This document shows, piece after piece, positions 21,601-29,409 of a DNA stretch of 64,000 bases. Each line of letters starts with the position of its first letter. Positions within the stretch are counted from its first letter, which is position 1. The notes beneath the pieces are model-generated. The model was not told where the DNA came from and made no database searches. It was given only the letters and a program-made list of their open reading frames with translations. Position numbers and translations under genes: made by a program. Source of the stretch: Ophioderma brevispina (lineage: Eukaryota; Echinodermata; Ophiuroidea; Amphilepidida; Ophiodermatidae); contig JAMKCH010010135.1 of NCBI GenBank assembly GCA_023653785.1, positions 47,955 through 111,954 of the forward strand, read 5' to 3'.

Positions 21601-23625
21601 TGATGAATATAAAATATTATGGCACCAACGGTCTACAAGACTTTCAAAGAATGTTTTGACTAATTACTTTATTTATGTCACTAAACTCTGGGCCATAATT
21701 TCTTGGACAAAACAAACGCGCGCGTTCATAAGTTATTGATCACTGTCAGCTGCCATTCCCATGGGGCTGAGACGACTACAGCTTCAATAGATCTATCGCT
21801 GTTGTTTATTTATGTCTTCAGGGTCTATAGTACATGTGGAACTGTATTTTTGTGAAAATTTCATATACAATCTTGCCACCAAGGTTATTCTAAATCACAA
21901 TTGTATGAGGATTCCAAAAATCATGGGTGTCATTTTTTAAATTGTGTTTTGGGTGTATTCTAGGGGGAAAGGTTTATACAGGGGTAAAAATATAAAAATG
22001 GGCAAAATGTGTTTTAAAGTATACCATCATGTTCAGTACCTTTCAAGGATTACACAAAAGTATAGTTTGCCATATCTGAGGGTTATAGTACAAGAGTTAC
22101 AATGTAAAACAGGTTCAAGGTCACACTTGGGGTAAAATTTCAGATTCATCAGTTTGTTTTAAAATTGGTGCCAAATTGCTCGTCTTACTGTATATAAGCC
22201 GAAAATATACAGGTCGCATTGTCAATTACGTTTTGATGATAATGTAGAGGGCAAATATGGCCGTGGTGCACAGGGTCTATGGGAGAAAAAGTCTATGTAA
22301 AAGTCTCACTTTGGGAGGTGAAAAAATACTCATATCATTTTCTATTTAGATGACCGAATAAATGATTTAAAACCATTTTCAACACAATCGGACGATTCTA
22401 TTAATAATGACCTTTACTCTCTTGAGCCTATTGTACTAAAACAAAAGGTCGTAAATATGGCAACTATACCTTTTTAGAAACCTTATGAGAACCGAACAGA
22501 TTAGTATATATTTAAAAACAATATAAACACTTTGTTTACCCCTGTACAAACTTTTCCCCCCTTATAAACACCCATGAACACATTTTAAAAATGACACGCC
22601 ATGTTTTTCATATTCTCCATGAAATTTGTATTGGAAAAACATATTGGTTCAAAATTGTAATCTGAAAAAACTAAACCAAAACATCACTTACATTTCCCCT
22701 ACTACTATCATCGAATCATTTCCTTCTGTATCTTTGCAATGTTTTATTGCCCTTTTTAATGCCGTCTTTTTCTGGGACTGGGAGTACAAGTTTCCTGTAA
22801 AAGATACCACGAATGCGCTTTATCTGTAAATCATCATTGGACCTTACCGTAAAAGCCAATGAGTCTGAGTCGATCTCTTCCGAGCATGTCATCCATAAAA
22901 TATTAAATCGGAAAAACGCAGCTTCTCCAATGCCGAATAAGAATTTGAACCTCCGACTAACCACAGATAGGACCTTGAATCCGTCCCTTCGCTTTTACAT
23001 TATTCAGGTGTACCTGTAGTAAATCACCTTCAGAAGACTGCGAAGTTGATGAACTTGTGTGAATAAAATCATGTTCCCGTTTCTTGCAAAGAAATTCAGT
23101 TGGCAATGCTCGGGCAATAGAGGCATGAGCTGCTGTACACTACACTCAGAGACTGCGGATCGAGCGGATCAGATACATAGTGAGGCGCACTTAAGTACTG
23201 CCAACCTACAATGATGGGTACAATCGACAGCCACTTTGGCCTATTTTTTTGCCTGCATATAGGCAACTGGGATACAACCACAATGCCTTCCTAAATCATC
23301 ACAGTTGGGCCAACAGACCATATTGAGTAACTAGAAAGACCAAAACGTCGCTCTAAGGTTGATAAAATTGAATTCTGGTAGGCAGAATGAAAATACACAA
23401 AAATTGACGAGATAGACATGTGAAGAAGGATGCTTATCGGTATTTTGGATGAAAGAATTCACCCGTTTTTGGTGTACCTTCCACAAGGTCGCGAGGAGTC
23501 TTGTCCACTTTCAATTTCATCATGGTTCTCGTGTAGATTTCTTGCCGTTGCGTATTCACTGCTGCCGCTTGCGGAGTCCATCGTTTAATATTTCCTTCAA
23601 ATCCAATGGCAGTCGCCATATCACG
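2045..23625 (-). CDS. SLCO/OATP organic anion transporter gene, copy A (multi-exon)
   Basis: Spliced gene read right to left. Supported exons: 22848-23625, 20723-21016, 16901-17071, 14351-14530, 10232-10364, 8275-8454, about 2045-2241. SLCO/OATP proteins are sodium-independent plasma-membrane carriers of amphipathic organic anions (bile salts, steroid conjugates, thyroid hormones, toxins). Seen here: the family signature DPRWIGAWWVGF, an N-terminal LERRFGLSS motif, a Kazal-like Cys-rich loop (PVCGSDGITYTSPC) and the C-terminal TTCVLW/CWIYD block, all in the family's order. Splice phases agree where tested: phase 1 at the first three junctions and phase 0 around the exon at 8275-8454. Most exons are open, but the first coding exon needs frame corrections, so the gene is either active with assembly errors or recently inactivated. 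Introns of 1.8-6 kb hold transposons. Which SLCO subfamily it belongs to cannot be told from sequence reading alone. Confidence 0.9.
2640..3800. repeat. About 235-bp satellite with CAACGCGTTG motifs, inverting midway
   Basis: Units marked by CGGCCAATCA-type sequence recur at about 2726, 2970 and 3196 on the plus strand and, reversed as TGATTGGCCGA/TGATTGGCCTA, at about 3440 and 3676. Each unit also carries about three CTTCACAACGCGTTG sub-repeats, where CAACGCGTTG is itself a palindrome, and a TGACGTATTTCAAAAAATAT segment. So there are roughly three forward and two inverted units. Short open frames inside are by-products. Confidence 0.75.
3830..6520. other. No gene recognised (intron of SLCO copy A)
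   Basis: Apart from the doubtful exon at 4871-5055, I see only AT-rich sequence with short chance frames. A 15-base direct repeat TGTATATTACTGAAG occurs at about 5690 and 5733. Confidence 0.5.
4871..5055 (-). CDS. Possible SLCO copy A exon (unverified) or chance membrane-like ORF
   Basis: A stop-free minus-strand frame contains TLVVLTLTLLVLMVTLPQ (strongly hydrophobic), followed after a possible acceptor CTACCCCAG by INGLRLGIKDGTRIACITFE. An exon is expected between 8275 and 2241 that carries the OATP 'R.V.....ALG......R' element. LRLGIKDGTRI resembles that only loosely, and no good donor follows before the TAG at 4871. I list it because it lies in the right place and strand. It may well be chance. 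Confidence 0.25.
6529..7152. repeat. (TATG)n microsatellite, 624 bp, about 156 uninterrupted units
   Basis: Perfect TATG tandem array without an interruption in the given sequence. It is open in all frames, giving long YVCM- and YIHT-type artificial frames on the two strands. None is a gene. It lies inside the 3' part of SLCO copy A (intron between 8275 and 2241). Confidence 0.97.
7153..8274. other. Intron sequence, nothing recognised
   Basis: Short residual ATGTATG-like pieces occur to about 7390, then unremarkable AT-rich sequence up to the exon at 8275. Confidence 0.5.
8275..8454 (-). CDS. SLCO copy A exon (end of loop 5 and TM10)
   Basis: Open 60-codon exon, phase 0 on both sides, donor TGG|GTAAGG. 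The acceptor (CCAAAAAG|ATC) is weak but consistent. It reads IYEECDCIGADPETQKSYAL, then PGLCESDCSNVVKLVTICII and GVIGLTYILDNSPQLIVVLW. The Y..C.CI ... G.C...C pattern completes the cysteine set of the large extracellular loop in OATPs. The hydrophobic segment after it is TM10. No frame damage is seen. Confidence 0.82.
9233..9272. repeat. Imperfect hairpin
   Basis: GTGGGTCGGTCATGGG and CCCATGACCCAC are inverted around a TGTT loop, with a 2-base bulge. Intronic. Function unknown. Confidence 0.55.
10232..10364 (-). CDS. SLCO copy A Kazal-domain exon (extracellular loop 5)
   Basis: A 133-base exon, acceptor CTTTTAG, donor AAAACG|GTAAAT. It encodes LTCITDCDCPDNVFQPVCG, then SDGITYTSPCVASCLQKN and LDFENKT. 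The spacing C-x3-C-x-C ... PVCGxDGxTYxSPCxxxC is the Kazal-SLC21 domain of OATP transporters, which lies between TM9 and TM10 on the cell surface and is disulphide-bonded. Secreted Kazal protease inhibitors share the motif, but the surrounding exons make a transporter the right reading. It leaves in phase 0, matching the next exon. Confidence 0.88.
10947..13392. mobile_element. Inverted-repeat element (family GGGGGAAAGGTTTATACAGG) interrupted by the LINE
   Basis: The left end reads GGGGGAAAGGTTTATACAGG and the right end, about 2.4 kb away, reads ACCCCTGTACAAACTT then GGCCCCC, its inverted counterpart. The two ends of copy 21840-22650 match the same pattern. The length excess is explained by the LINE at 11340-13332. 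Sequence outside the left end (10790-10946) also matches the outer arm of the 21.8 kb copy. Confidence 0.55.
11340..13332 (+). mobile_element. 5'-truncated, degraded non-LTR retrotransposon (LINE) with reverse transcriptase
   Basis: Broken frames give, in order: an endonuclease-RT linker (KDTQKVTRQSYRKY), the RT start (LSDLNPTKASGPDGISAK, after correcting one shift near 11750), MIIMDFSKAFDTVHHNRLSL at 12119, then GVPQGTVI (RT motif for fingers/palm), a degraded region where the catalytic Y/F-x-D-D box should lie, and the C-terminal SYLPRTVIDWNNLPYKLLK at about 13100. The 3' end carries a conserved-looking UTR (CCGGAGCGTTGTGCAGTAT) and a short ACAGAT-type repeat tail near 13315-13332, usual for CR1/L2/Jockey-type LINEs. 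ORF1 and the endonuclease are absent. It sits in a copy A intron and inside an inverted-repeat element (10947-13392). Not mobile by itself. Confidence 0.82.
14351..14530 (-). CDS. SLCO copy A exon (TM8-TM9 region)
   Basis: A 180-base open exon. With the acceptor at GATAG|TTCTACCG it continues the previous exon's phase 1 and reads VLPFSVLGTIMGAAICRQFQ, then LTILQCGRFLIANSAISVSL and LIKILFIGCGNRPLVGVNQQ, ending at donor A|GTAAGTT. In OATPs this is the G(I/A)..GG....R(F/L).L stretch, a TM helix, then 'GC.N.P.AGV' at the start of the large extracellular loop 5; GCGNRPLVGV fits closely. Its exit phase (1) does not match the apparent entry phase of the Kazal exon, so a small exon or a 1-bp error lies between them. 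Confidence 0.85.
15431..15477. repeat. (CAT)n microsatellite
   Basis: CATCATCAT run with one interruption, in a copy A intron. Confidence 0.85.
15648..15712. repeat. (GT)n-rich microsatellite and poly-G
   Basis: GTGTGT stretch ending in a run of G. Intronic. Confidence 0.85.
16901..17071 (-). CDS. SLCO copy A exon (TM7 region)
   Basis: A 171-base open exon with acceptor CATTACAG and donor GTAG|GTAAGA, phase 1 on both sides. It reads LLFLTDVKNLFSKPILVLF then MCYYICEFATTTLISTFL and VKFLVVALHLSPTVASIFV. This matches the OATP pattern of a short cytoplasmic stretch followed by TM7 and the start of TM8 (family style: L.NP.F....L......L...F..FLPK). It joins the signature exon in frame, so no extra exon is needed between them. 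A homologous exon exists at 57982-58159 on the plus strand. Confidence 0.88.
17965..18105. repeat. Inner hairpin arms GTGAACCATGAAGCCG
   Basis: GTGAACCATGAAGCCGATTTT (17965-17985) is matched in reverse by AAAAATCCGGCTTCATGG then TTCAC (ends 18105). A 19-base T-run and the first X-box lie between the arms. Confidence 0.65.
18063..18076. promoter_or_regulatory. X-box-like palindrome GTTGCCATGGCAAC
   Basis: A perfect 14-bp palindrome identical to the ideal RFX-factor binding site (two GTTRCC half sites, 2-base spacer). An ATTGG (reverse CCAAT) lies about 35 bases upstream. RFX factors drive ciliary genes and, in vertebrates, MHC class II. Whether it is used here is unknown. Confidence 0.5.
18211..18224. 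promoter_or_regulatory. X-box-like site GTAACCATGGCAAC with CCAAT at 18191
   Basis: Matches the RFX consensus at both half sites. CCAATCAG (a Y-box, NF-Y type) sits 12 bases to the left. Read on the minus strand, X then CTGATTGG is the same order as in X-Y promoter modules. Confidence 0.45.
18405..18485. repeat. Compound (GATC)n/(CATC)n/(CATT)n microsatellite
   Basis: Successive CGAT, CCAT and CATT runs next to the right end of the 17275-18374 element. Confidence 0.9.
19609..20318. mobile_element. About 0.7 kb inverted-repeat element (TAGTAGTGATG ends)
   Basis: Left TAGTAGTGATGTGTAAATAA then GAATCCTATTCTC, GGTTTGAAGGTG; right CACCTTCAAAC-like, GAGAATAGGATTC, ATCCCTACTA, in reverse. The arms are about 150 bases and imperfect. 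hAT-like ends are possible, but no 8-bp duplication is visible. Copy A intron. Confidence 0.55.
20328..20455. mobile_element. Short hairpin element (AAAATCCTTGGACATG arms)
   Basis: TCAAAATCCTTGGACATG and CATGTCCAAGGGATTTTA are inverted. The inner CCAACAGCGCGTTGTATTGG is also palindromic. It abuts the previous element. Confidence 0.55.
20723..21016 (-). CDS. SLCO copy A exon with OATP signature (TM5-TM6)
   Basis: Fully open 98-codon exon. Acceptor TTATTTGCAG precedes GCGGCC...; donor is AAGG|GTGAGA; it enters and leaves in phase 1 and joins both neighbours in frame. The protein begins AAWITILSLGPLFGLLSGG (hydrophobic, TM5), continues LSLYVDFDRVSKDEVPDIAL, and then carries the superfamily signature D-P-R-W-I-G-A-W-W-V-G-F followed by the hydrophobic AAGAALLVLSLPVLLYP (TM6). 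A lysine/serine-rich tail (KDPSDKESTATKSPKSDD) fits the large cytoplasmic loop. This is the strongest single piece of evidence for the gene family. Confidence 0.93.
21060..21220. repeat. Inverted-repeat element next to the SLCO signature exon
   Basis: Left arm GAAATCAATACTCAACCGC and right arm GCTGGTTGCGTATTGATTTC are inverted, with GC-rich inner palindromic stretches (CCGGTTCCTCGCGGTTC versus GAACCGCGCAGAACCGG). It resembles the GGGGCAGCTTC family in layout. It starts about 45 bases before the exon acceptor at 21017. Confidence 0.5.
21261..21458. mobile_element. MITE, AGGTTCGTTC family, with TAA target duplication
   Basis: 198 bp; TAA|AGGTTCGTTCATACCTCGCT on the left and ATATATGAACGAACCT|TAA on the right. 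A 3-bp TAA duplication with AG... termini suggests PIF/Harbinger-type mobilisation. Internal GTGCGTTGCCGATATTGCGA and TTATTGCGGTAGCGCAA are shared with the other copies. Located in the SLCO copy A intron just upstream (genically) of the signature exon. Confidence 0.68.
21840..22650. mobile_element. Non-autonomous inverted-repeat element, same family, near-complete copy
   Basis: Core ends at 21963 (GGGGGAAAGGTTTATACAGG) and about 22562 (TTTACCCCTGTACAAACTTT then CCCC). Imperfect arms extend outward about 100-130 bases on each side: ATTTCATATACAATCTTGCC on the left; CCATGAAATTTGTATTGG on the right. No coding capacity is seen. It lies in the first large intron of SLCO copy A. Confidence 0.6.
22848..23625 (-). 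CDS. SLCO copy A, first coding exon (N-terminus to about TM4)
   Basis: A splice acceptor (TTTTTTCAG) at 23626 is followed 7 bases later by the start codon at 23619 (MATAIGFEG...), so a 5'UTR intron lies just upstream. The exon then encodes YFHSAYQNSILSTLERRFGL, the conserved OATP segment after TM1, a GIGEAAF stretch and MDDMLGRDRLRLIGFYG ending at a donor (G|GTAAGG, phase 1). These blocks are in different frames: a shift near 23440, a stop after SVGPTVMI near 23300, and a shift between GIGEAAF and MDDML near 22900. The copy B exon at 52030 aligns along its whole length and shows different breaks. Frame damage may be assembly error or true decay; the alignment itself leaves little doubt of identity. 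Confidence 0.8.
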
Positions 23626-23689
23626 CTGAAAAAAATGTAACAGTTGCCAACATATAATTCGGAGATTGTGTGAGAGTTTTGTTGTGTCA

Positions 23690-23960
23690 CGTGTGTGTGT
23701 GTTTGGTGTGGGTTGTGTGTTGTCCTGTGTGTCCTCAGAATCTGGTCAATATTTATTAGTTCTTAGGGAATATTGTGCATGTAATAACTGCACTTCTATT
23801 CCGTTTTCCACCTTTAATGTGCGTGGTGGAGCGTCTTATTTTGTGTGTGCGCGCTCGAGTTTTGTGTATATTGTGTATGAGTGCGAGCGCGAGTCGTTGT
23901 TTTGTATGTGTGGGTTGTTTGTGTGTACGCGTTTGCTTGCTTGTGTGTGTGGCAAACATA
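23690..23960. repeat. GT-rich tract
   Basis: Degenerate GTGTGT/GTTTGT sequence directly upstream of the SLCO copy A start exon. It generates several cysteine/valine-rich chance frames. Confidence 0.7.
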
Positions 23961-25671
23961 CTGGAGAGAAAGAACACACTCAAAGTGGTTTAGCTGCAAA
24001 TATAATTACAGTGTTCCTTTTATTCACAACCAGCGAAAACTTACTGTTTTTGCTTACAGTTCTCAAAGCAGACCTGTCGTGATCCGACGACTGACTGGTG
24101 GAATGATGTCACTTTCAGTGGTACAGTATTTGACTTGGTAACAATCTCCTAGTGTCTCATAAATGTGACTCAGTTGGACCTCCCCTCATCGCGGTTCCTG
24201 ACTGTCTGCCCTTTTTCTGATCCAGATGGACTCCCTTTATATCCAGCGTGCTTTACTATCACTCTACTCTCTCGCTATGATTTTTTACTCCCCAATTGCT
24301 GACATATTAGACCCGGGTAACTCTGGCCATCTCAGACCATCGACCATCAGCAAAAACAGTAAGTTTTTCCCTTGGTTGTTGAACATAAGGAACTGTAATT
24401 AAATTAGTTGGACTATATTGCTTTAGTGAAATTAGATAAGGTAAAACAAATATAATTAAATTGTAAATTCCCAATTTTACTACTTTTCCATAACAATCCC
24501 AAAGCGACTTTTCATCATGCTCTTTAATTGTAATATTCTAAGTTCTTGTGGATTTAAGAAGTGCATGTAAACTTAACTCTCCGAAAGAGTGAAATTCCTT
24601 AAATTTCACTCCAAAAAGGTAAACATTCACCCTCAAAGAGGAGAAATCACTTCCGATAAATCATTTCCACTCCGATACACCACCACCAGACCTTATACAG
24701 GGAAGAAGCTTATTTATTAGGATCGATCAGTTTTTGATAACTCTATCTTCGTCCTTACCAGTGAAGGCATCCGCCGGATAAGGAGAGAAGTAGGCCCTCT
24801 ATAATCTATATAGTTATATTGCAACCATTAATTTTGAGTCGTGTTTACAACTACTTTATCATGTACGCAAGGTGTTTTTTTCCCCAAAATACACTTGTCT
24901 CAAAAAAGAGAAGGTCTGAGAAACTTTCAGGTGGCAGCTCTCTGGAAAAGCAAGCTAGATCATGCCTCTATTTTCAATTATCATTTATTAAAAACTGAAG
25001 AAACAGAAAGATTTTGCATAGCTGCCTTTGTTCGGAGCTTGTAATGAGCGCCAGATAACCTTTTGCCCGTCATAACTCTAAGAGGCTAAATAGGCGGCCC
25101 TTTATAACAATACCCAAATTAGCTTCTGCTGCTAGATTTGGATTATTAACCGCTTCACACCAAGCACAATGTGGAATACAACCACAATGGCCGACCATCT
25201 TATGATAAAGGCCTACCATGACCGCGTCTATTTATACTCACTATGAGCTATAAAATCACAAAGTCCCATGTGCAGTTCAATAGCTTTCACTTCACTACAT
25301 TGTATTGAGCAAATACACCACTCCATTTTAGGGTAGCTTATGGTATCCAGGACATGCACGGATTTGCTCATCAAGCTACTGAAATGAGCCCTTGGTAGAT
25401 TCGCATGCCTTGCCGCATAGTGATGTGGTATGGTATGTAATAGGTTGTTGTTGCTGTTTTTTGGCAATTCAATTTAGTGTTCAGCCCCAGAAACCAAAAA
25501 TACAAAAAACAAAACAATATATATGTTGCTAAATACTATATAGGCCAGCCAAAATAGAATAAATGATGCCTTAACCCAAAACTAATGGCAAAAGAATCAT
25601 CTTCTCCAGAATTGTATTGAGAAATCCTTTAAACATTTACCAAAATCATAGGAGTGGAACATATATTTTAA

Positions 25672-26304
25672 GGGGGTATGGTTTATACAGAGGTCAAAAT
25701 ATGAAAAGGATCAAAACGCGTCCAAAAGTATGCCAACGTCTTCATTTTTCACCTTTCCAGGATTAACAAAAGGTATAGTTTGCCCTATCTGCAGGCTGTA
25801 GTTCCATAGTTATGAGTCAAAAATAGGTTCAAGGTCACAATGGTGGTAATGTTTCAGATATATCCGATCGTTATAAAAAAATGGTGTCAAATTGGTACAG
25901 GAGCCAAAAATATACGGGAAATATACGGGTTATGCCATCTATGATATTCGTCGCGTGTGGGGGTGGCAGTAAATTAAACGCCAATGTGACTGGGGCCTAC
26001 AGTCTATGGAGGTCACAGTTATAGCTCGGTAATCCTATATAGAAAACGTTTCAACAAAGAATCGATTTACATTTCTATCTAAGTGGGACAAATTTGAACC
26101 ATTACAACCGTCCATCAAAGATCTGACTAGTCCTATAGATTGTACCCCATGATTAACCTTGAACTGTCATGTGCCTATTGTACTAAAACTATAATCCTAT
26201 AATACTGCAAACATAACTTTTTAAAAAATACAACTTTAAGAGTAGCCAATAATTCATCAATTTCGAACATTCCCATTTTTACCCCTCTACAAATGTTGCC
26301 CCCT
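25672..26304. mobile_element. Inverted-repeat element, same family, in duplication unit A
   Basis: Left end GGGGGTATGGTTTATACAGA, right end TTTACCCCTCTACAAATGTT then GCCCCC. The interior closely follows the 21.9 kb copy (GGATTA..CAAAAGTATAGTTTGCC, GGTTCAAGGTCACA). A degraded duplicate lies at about 34180-34800 in unit B. Confidence 0.55.
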
Positions 26305-26774
26305 GTTTTTCAATTGTTCTACTATGCTGATTTTTGGGTAACTTCAATATATTTTTTTGGACAATTTCACTGTATATCTTCACCAAATGTTTTCTTTTGC
26401 AATTTGTTTTGGTCAAATCATAAAGACTGGACTAATAATGCCCATCCTTGCAAAGCGGGCATTGTGGTTCTTGAGGCGGGAAAGGGTCATATGTGGAATT
26501 TCCAATTACCCATTGAAGCCTGTATTATAATTTTAATAAAACCGACTTTTGGGAATTTAGGTAAAGTGGGATTTTTTGAAACCAGCAAAGTAAACTTGAG
26601 CTGTCGCTTTATAATCAAACGTTTCAAGTTCATCCGTTTTCATGAAACTATAGAGGCGTCGAGCCTCATTCCTTAATCCGGCGATGTCCTTTCTCTCTCA
26701 GAATGATATGTTGCTCTTTCAGCGAATTTTTGACTCCTGTGCAAGATAAGTAACAGTCCACATCATCTATGTTA

Positions 26775-29306
26775 CACTGTAAAAACGCTGTTTAAAAAGT
26801 TTGTAAAACTTTGAACAAACCATGGTTTCAGGTTTCCACCGTTAAACACCCAGTTGTTTAAATATTTAAACAAGATTTTTAAACAGTTTCAAATATTTTG
26901 TTAAGTTTAAACAGACTTGTTTTAAAGTCCCACACCTGAAAGTATGATTTTCTCAATAGAAATGCTTTTGATAGAAATACAACGAGAACATACGTTTTTA
27001 ATTTTCCAACTGCTCACCCCAGGTAAGTACAAACTGAAAAGATTATTTTTCCTCCCAAACCCCCCTATACAGCCAATTGAAATCTTCAAATTGGCGCTAT
27101 GCCTGTGACGTCATTAACGTATCGGGTCAATAAATCATGTCGGGGATCATTCCTAAACGCACGCACAACTTTTTCGGAAATCAGTTTCGTAGATCTTTCA
27201 TCTTCAACCGAAATAAGTGAAATTACAAGCCCGAGTCCAAGATGTGAAGATGAGAATTAGAATTGGGATATTTCAGCGTCGGGAAGTATCTGGAATAGCG
27301 AAAAGCTAGCCAGGGTTATTTTCCGGTAAGGCAATTCCCCGTCGAGGACAACGAAGGGATCGTACCGTGGATACCGTGGGGTGATGCCATACCAGCGCAA
27401 GTGCCAATGCATTTTGAACAGTTGTTGAAAAAGAATCCCAACATAATTTTATGAGAGGTAAATTATTTTGATCGGTATTCAATCTGAATAAGTACATAGT
27501 CATGGTTATTTGGCTAGAGTCAACTTTATATGACTTTGTCTTAACAGCAATCGTGGAATTAATGAAAGCATGAGCGAATCAAAAATGTACCTCTACACGT
27601 AATTCTAAGCAAGGAACCAAAGTTATTTCGTTGATACGCACTGCTTGTTTGTTTTTTTGATGTCTGTTTTGGGCTTGAGACTAGAATACCTTTAGGTATT
27701 CTAGTCCTCAGGTTTGAGGCTGAATCGCTTCTCGCTGGATGATGTTGGGGGATGAGCTTACTTGGCAAAACCTGACAAGTCACGGCATCCTGTAATTTTT
27801 CCGGGATCAATTTGACCAAATATAAGCATATTTACGTAAGTTTAAACCTTTATGTCTCATTTTGAACATTTAAATGCTTCATTTTCTCTCTTTCTTTTTT
27901 TGCACTCAGATATATTGTTGGACATACATACGCAAGGTATGTTTTTACATTTTAACTTTATTAACAAGCGAAATGGATTTTTCCAACCTCACCCCCCTCA
28001 AAAACGCAACGCAATGTGCTCTCCACGTCAGCTTACGCGTGTACCCTGTGCCTGTCATGATTCACTCCCGTTCGTAGCTCACGTATCTTGTGCCGTGTCC
28101 TTAACGTGCATAACTCGTGTTTTTTCTCATTCCTTGGGGTTTTTAAATACAATTCAAGCTTTTTCGACAAATCATTTATTACAAGAATCGTGGCCATGAA
28201 ATATGTGTCAGAAATATTCTTGAAATGAAAGTATTAGGCCAAACACTGGACCATTTAATCAGGGTAAATCCCCACTGGTGTTCATGTTATCAGCTCATGT
28301 CAGCGCTTCTACGGCCCGTTTTACAATTAATACGTACATTTGCCGTTAAATCTATGATACAGCCTCCAACATATCATGTAGAAGTTTTCTGCGAATCTCG
28401 TTTCTTCCTTTCCCCGTTTTGATGATTTATATTGAATTTGTTTTCTAAAATGTGTCAATCAATTATATGAAAACGTTGGTGAATCGTGAAATGGATAGTT
28501 TGCCTATACCATAAAATGCAAGCCAGCCAGTCAGAGTGAAATAGGAATGCGCAGCAACTGACTAGTTCATTACCGCACGCGGTAAATAACTATAATCATA
28601 TGATAGCAGACACGCAAACATTCATACACCTTAAACATGTATTTTCCACATATTAAGTGTACAAAATGAATCATGAAAGGCACATAAATACCTTTTCAGA
28701 GGTTTTGGTGTTGGCATGGTTGCCCGGCTGGTTGCAACACGGCATGAATCACACTCACCACCACTCATCCACTGGACGGCCGGCCGCGGGTCACACAACC
28801 TTCCTTGTACGTCTAGAGGTGGTTTTCACATATTATCCCCATATACATAGCACCAAGTACCAACAACTTTCTAATCTTCATTCTCTTCTTAATTGCAATA
28901 ACAATGTATAACATACGAATGGCGGCCATATTGTTTTGTAACACTGACTCGAGATGTACATTGTTACATTTTTGCACTGTGATTACTATCGGTGATAACC
29001 GAAATTACTCATGCATTTATATAAGGCAATTGGGCGCTTTTTGGGTGGATTGAAAATACAGAAAATACATAAATCTTGACAGTTTTAAGCCCCAAAAGCT
29101 TTATAAAGACAGATAAAAATCGAAACTTTATCTGTTCATTTCCTAAGGTTACCATCTTTCCTTTTGATATGATAATCATAATTTTCATGTGTGTGGACTT
29201 TAAAGATTTAAACAACTCAGTTAAACAACCAGGCTGTTTAACGGTGAACCTGAACAACCCTTGTTGTTAAATTTAAACAACAGTTTTAACAGCGTTTTTG
29301 ACAGTG
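26775..29306. mobile_element. 2.5 kb TIR element (ends CACTGTAAAAACGCTG)
   Basis: Left end CACTGTAAAAACGCTGTTTA at 26775. The right end at 29306 is the inverse of CACTGTCAAAAACGCTGTTA. Both are flanked by TA, as in Tc1/mariner-type insertion. The subterminal 100 bases are also inverted (GTTTAAACAA-rich, with CAGGTT.CCACCGTTAAAC). No transposase frame is visible, so it is non-autonomous. A degraded duplicate lies in unit B at about 35308-37875. Confidence 0.65.
27679..27706. repeat. Perfect 13-bp-arm hairpin
   Basis: GACTAGAATACCT, a TT loop, then its exact inverse. A weaker outer pairing (GCTTGAG / CTCAGG) continues it. The unit B counterpart near 36205 is degraded. Confidence 0.7.
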
Positions 29307-29409
29307 TACATAGCTATGAAACAAAAACAAACTACCTGAATGTGAACACTTTAATTCTCCAGTTACAAAGGATGAATATTTCATTAAGCCCCTCGTCCAC
29401 CCGGAGATG

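Noticed and set aside
25228..25467. 79-codon minus-strand frame as a small gene in duplication unit A
   Set aside because: The homologous stretch of unit B does not keep the frame, and no motif is recognisable.
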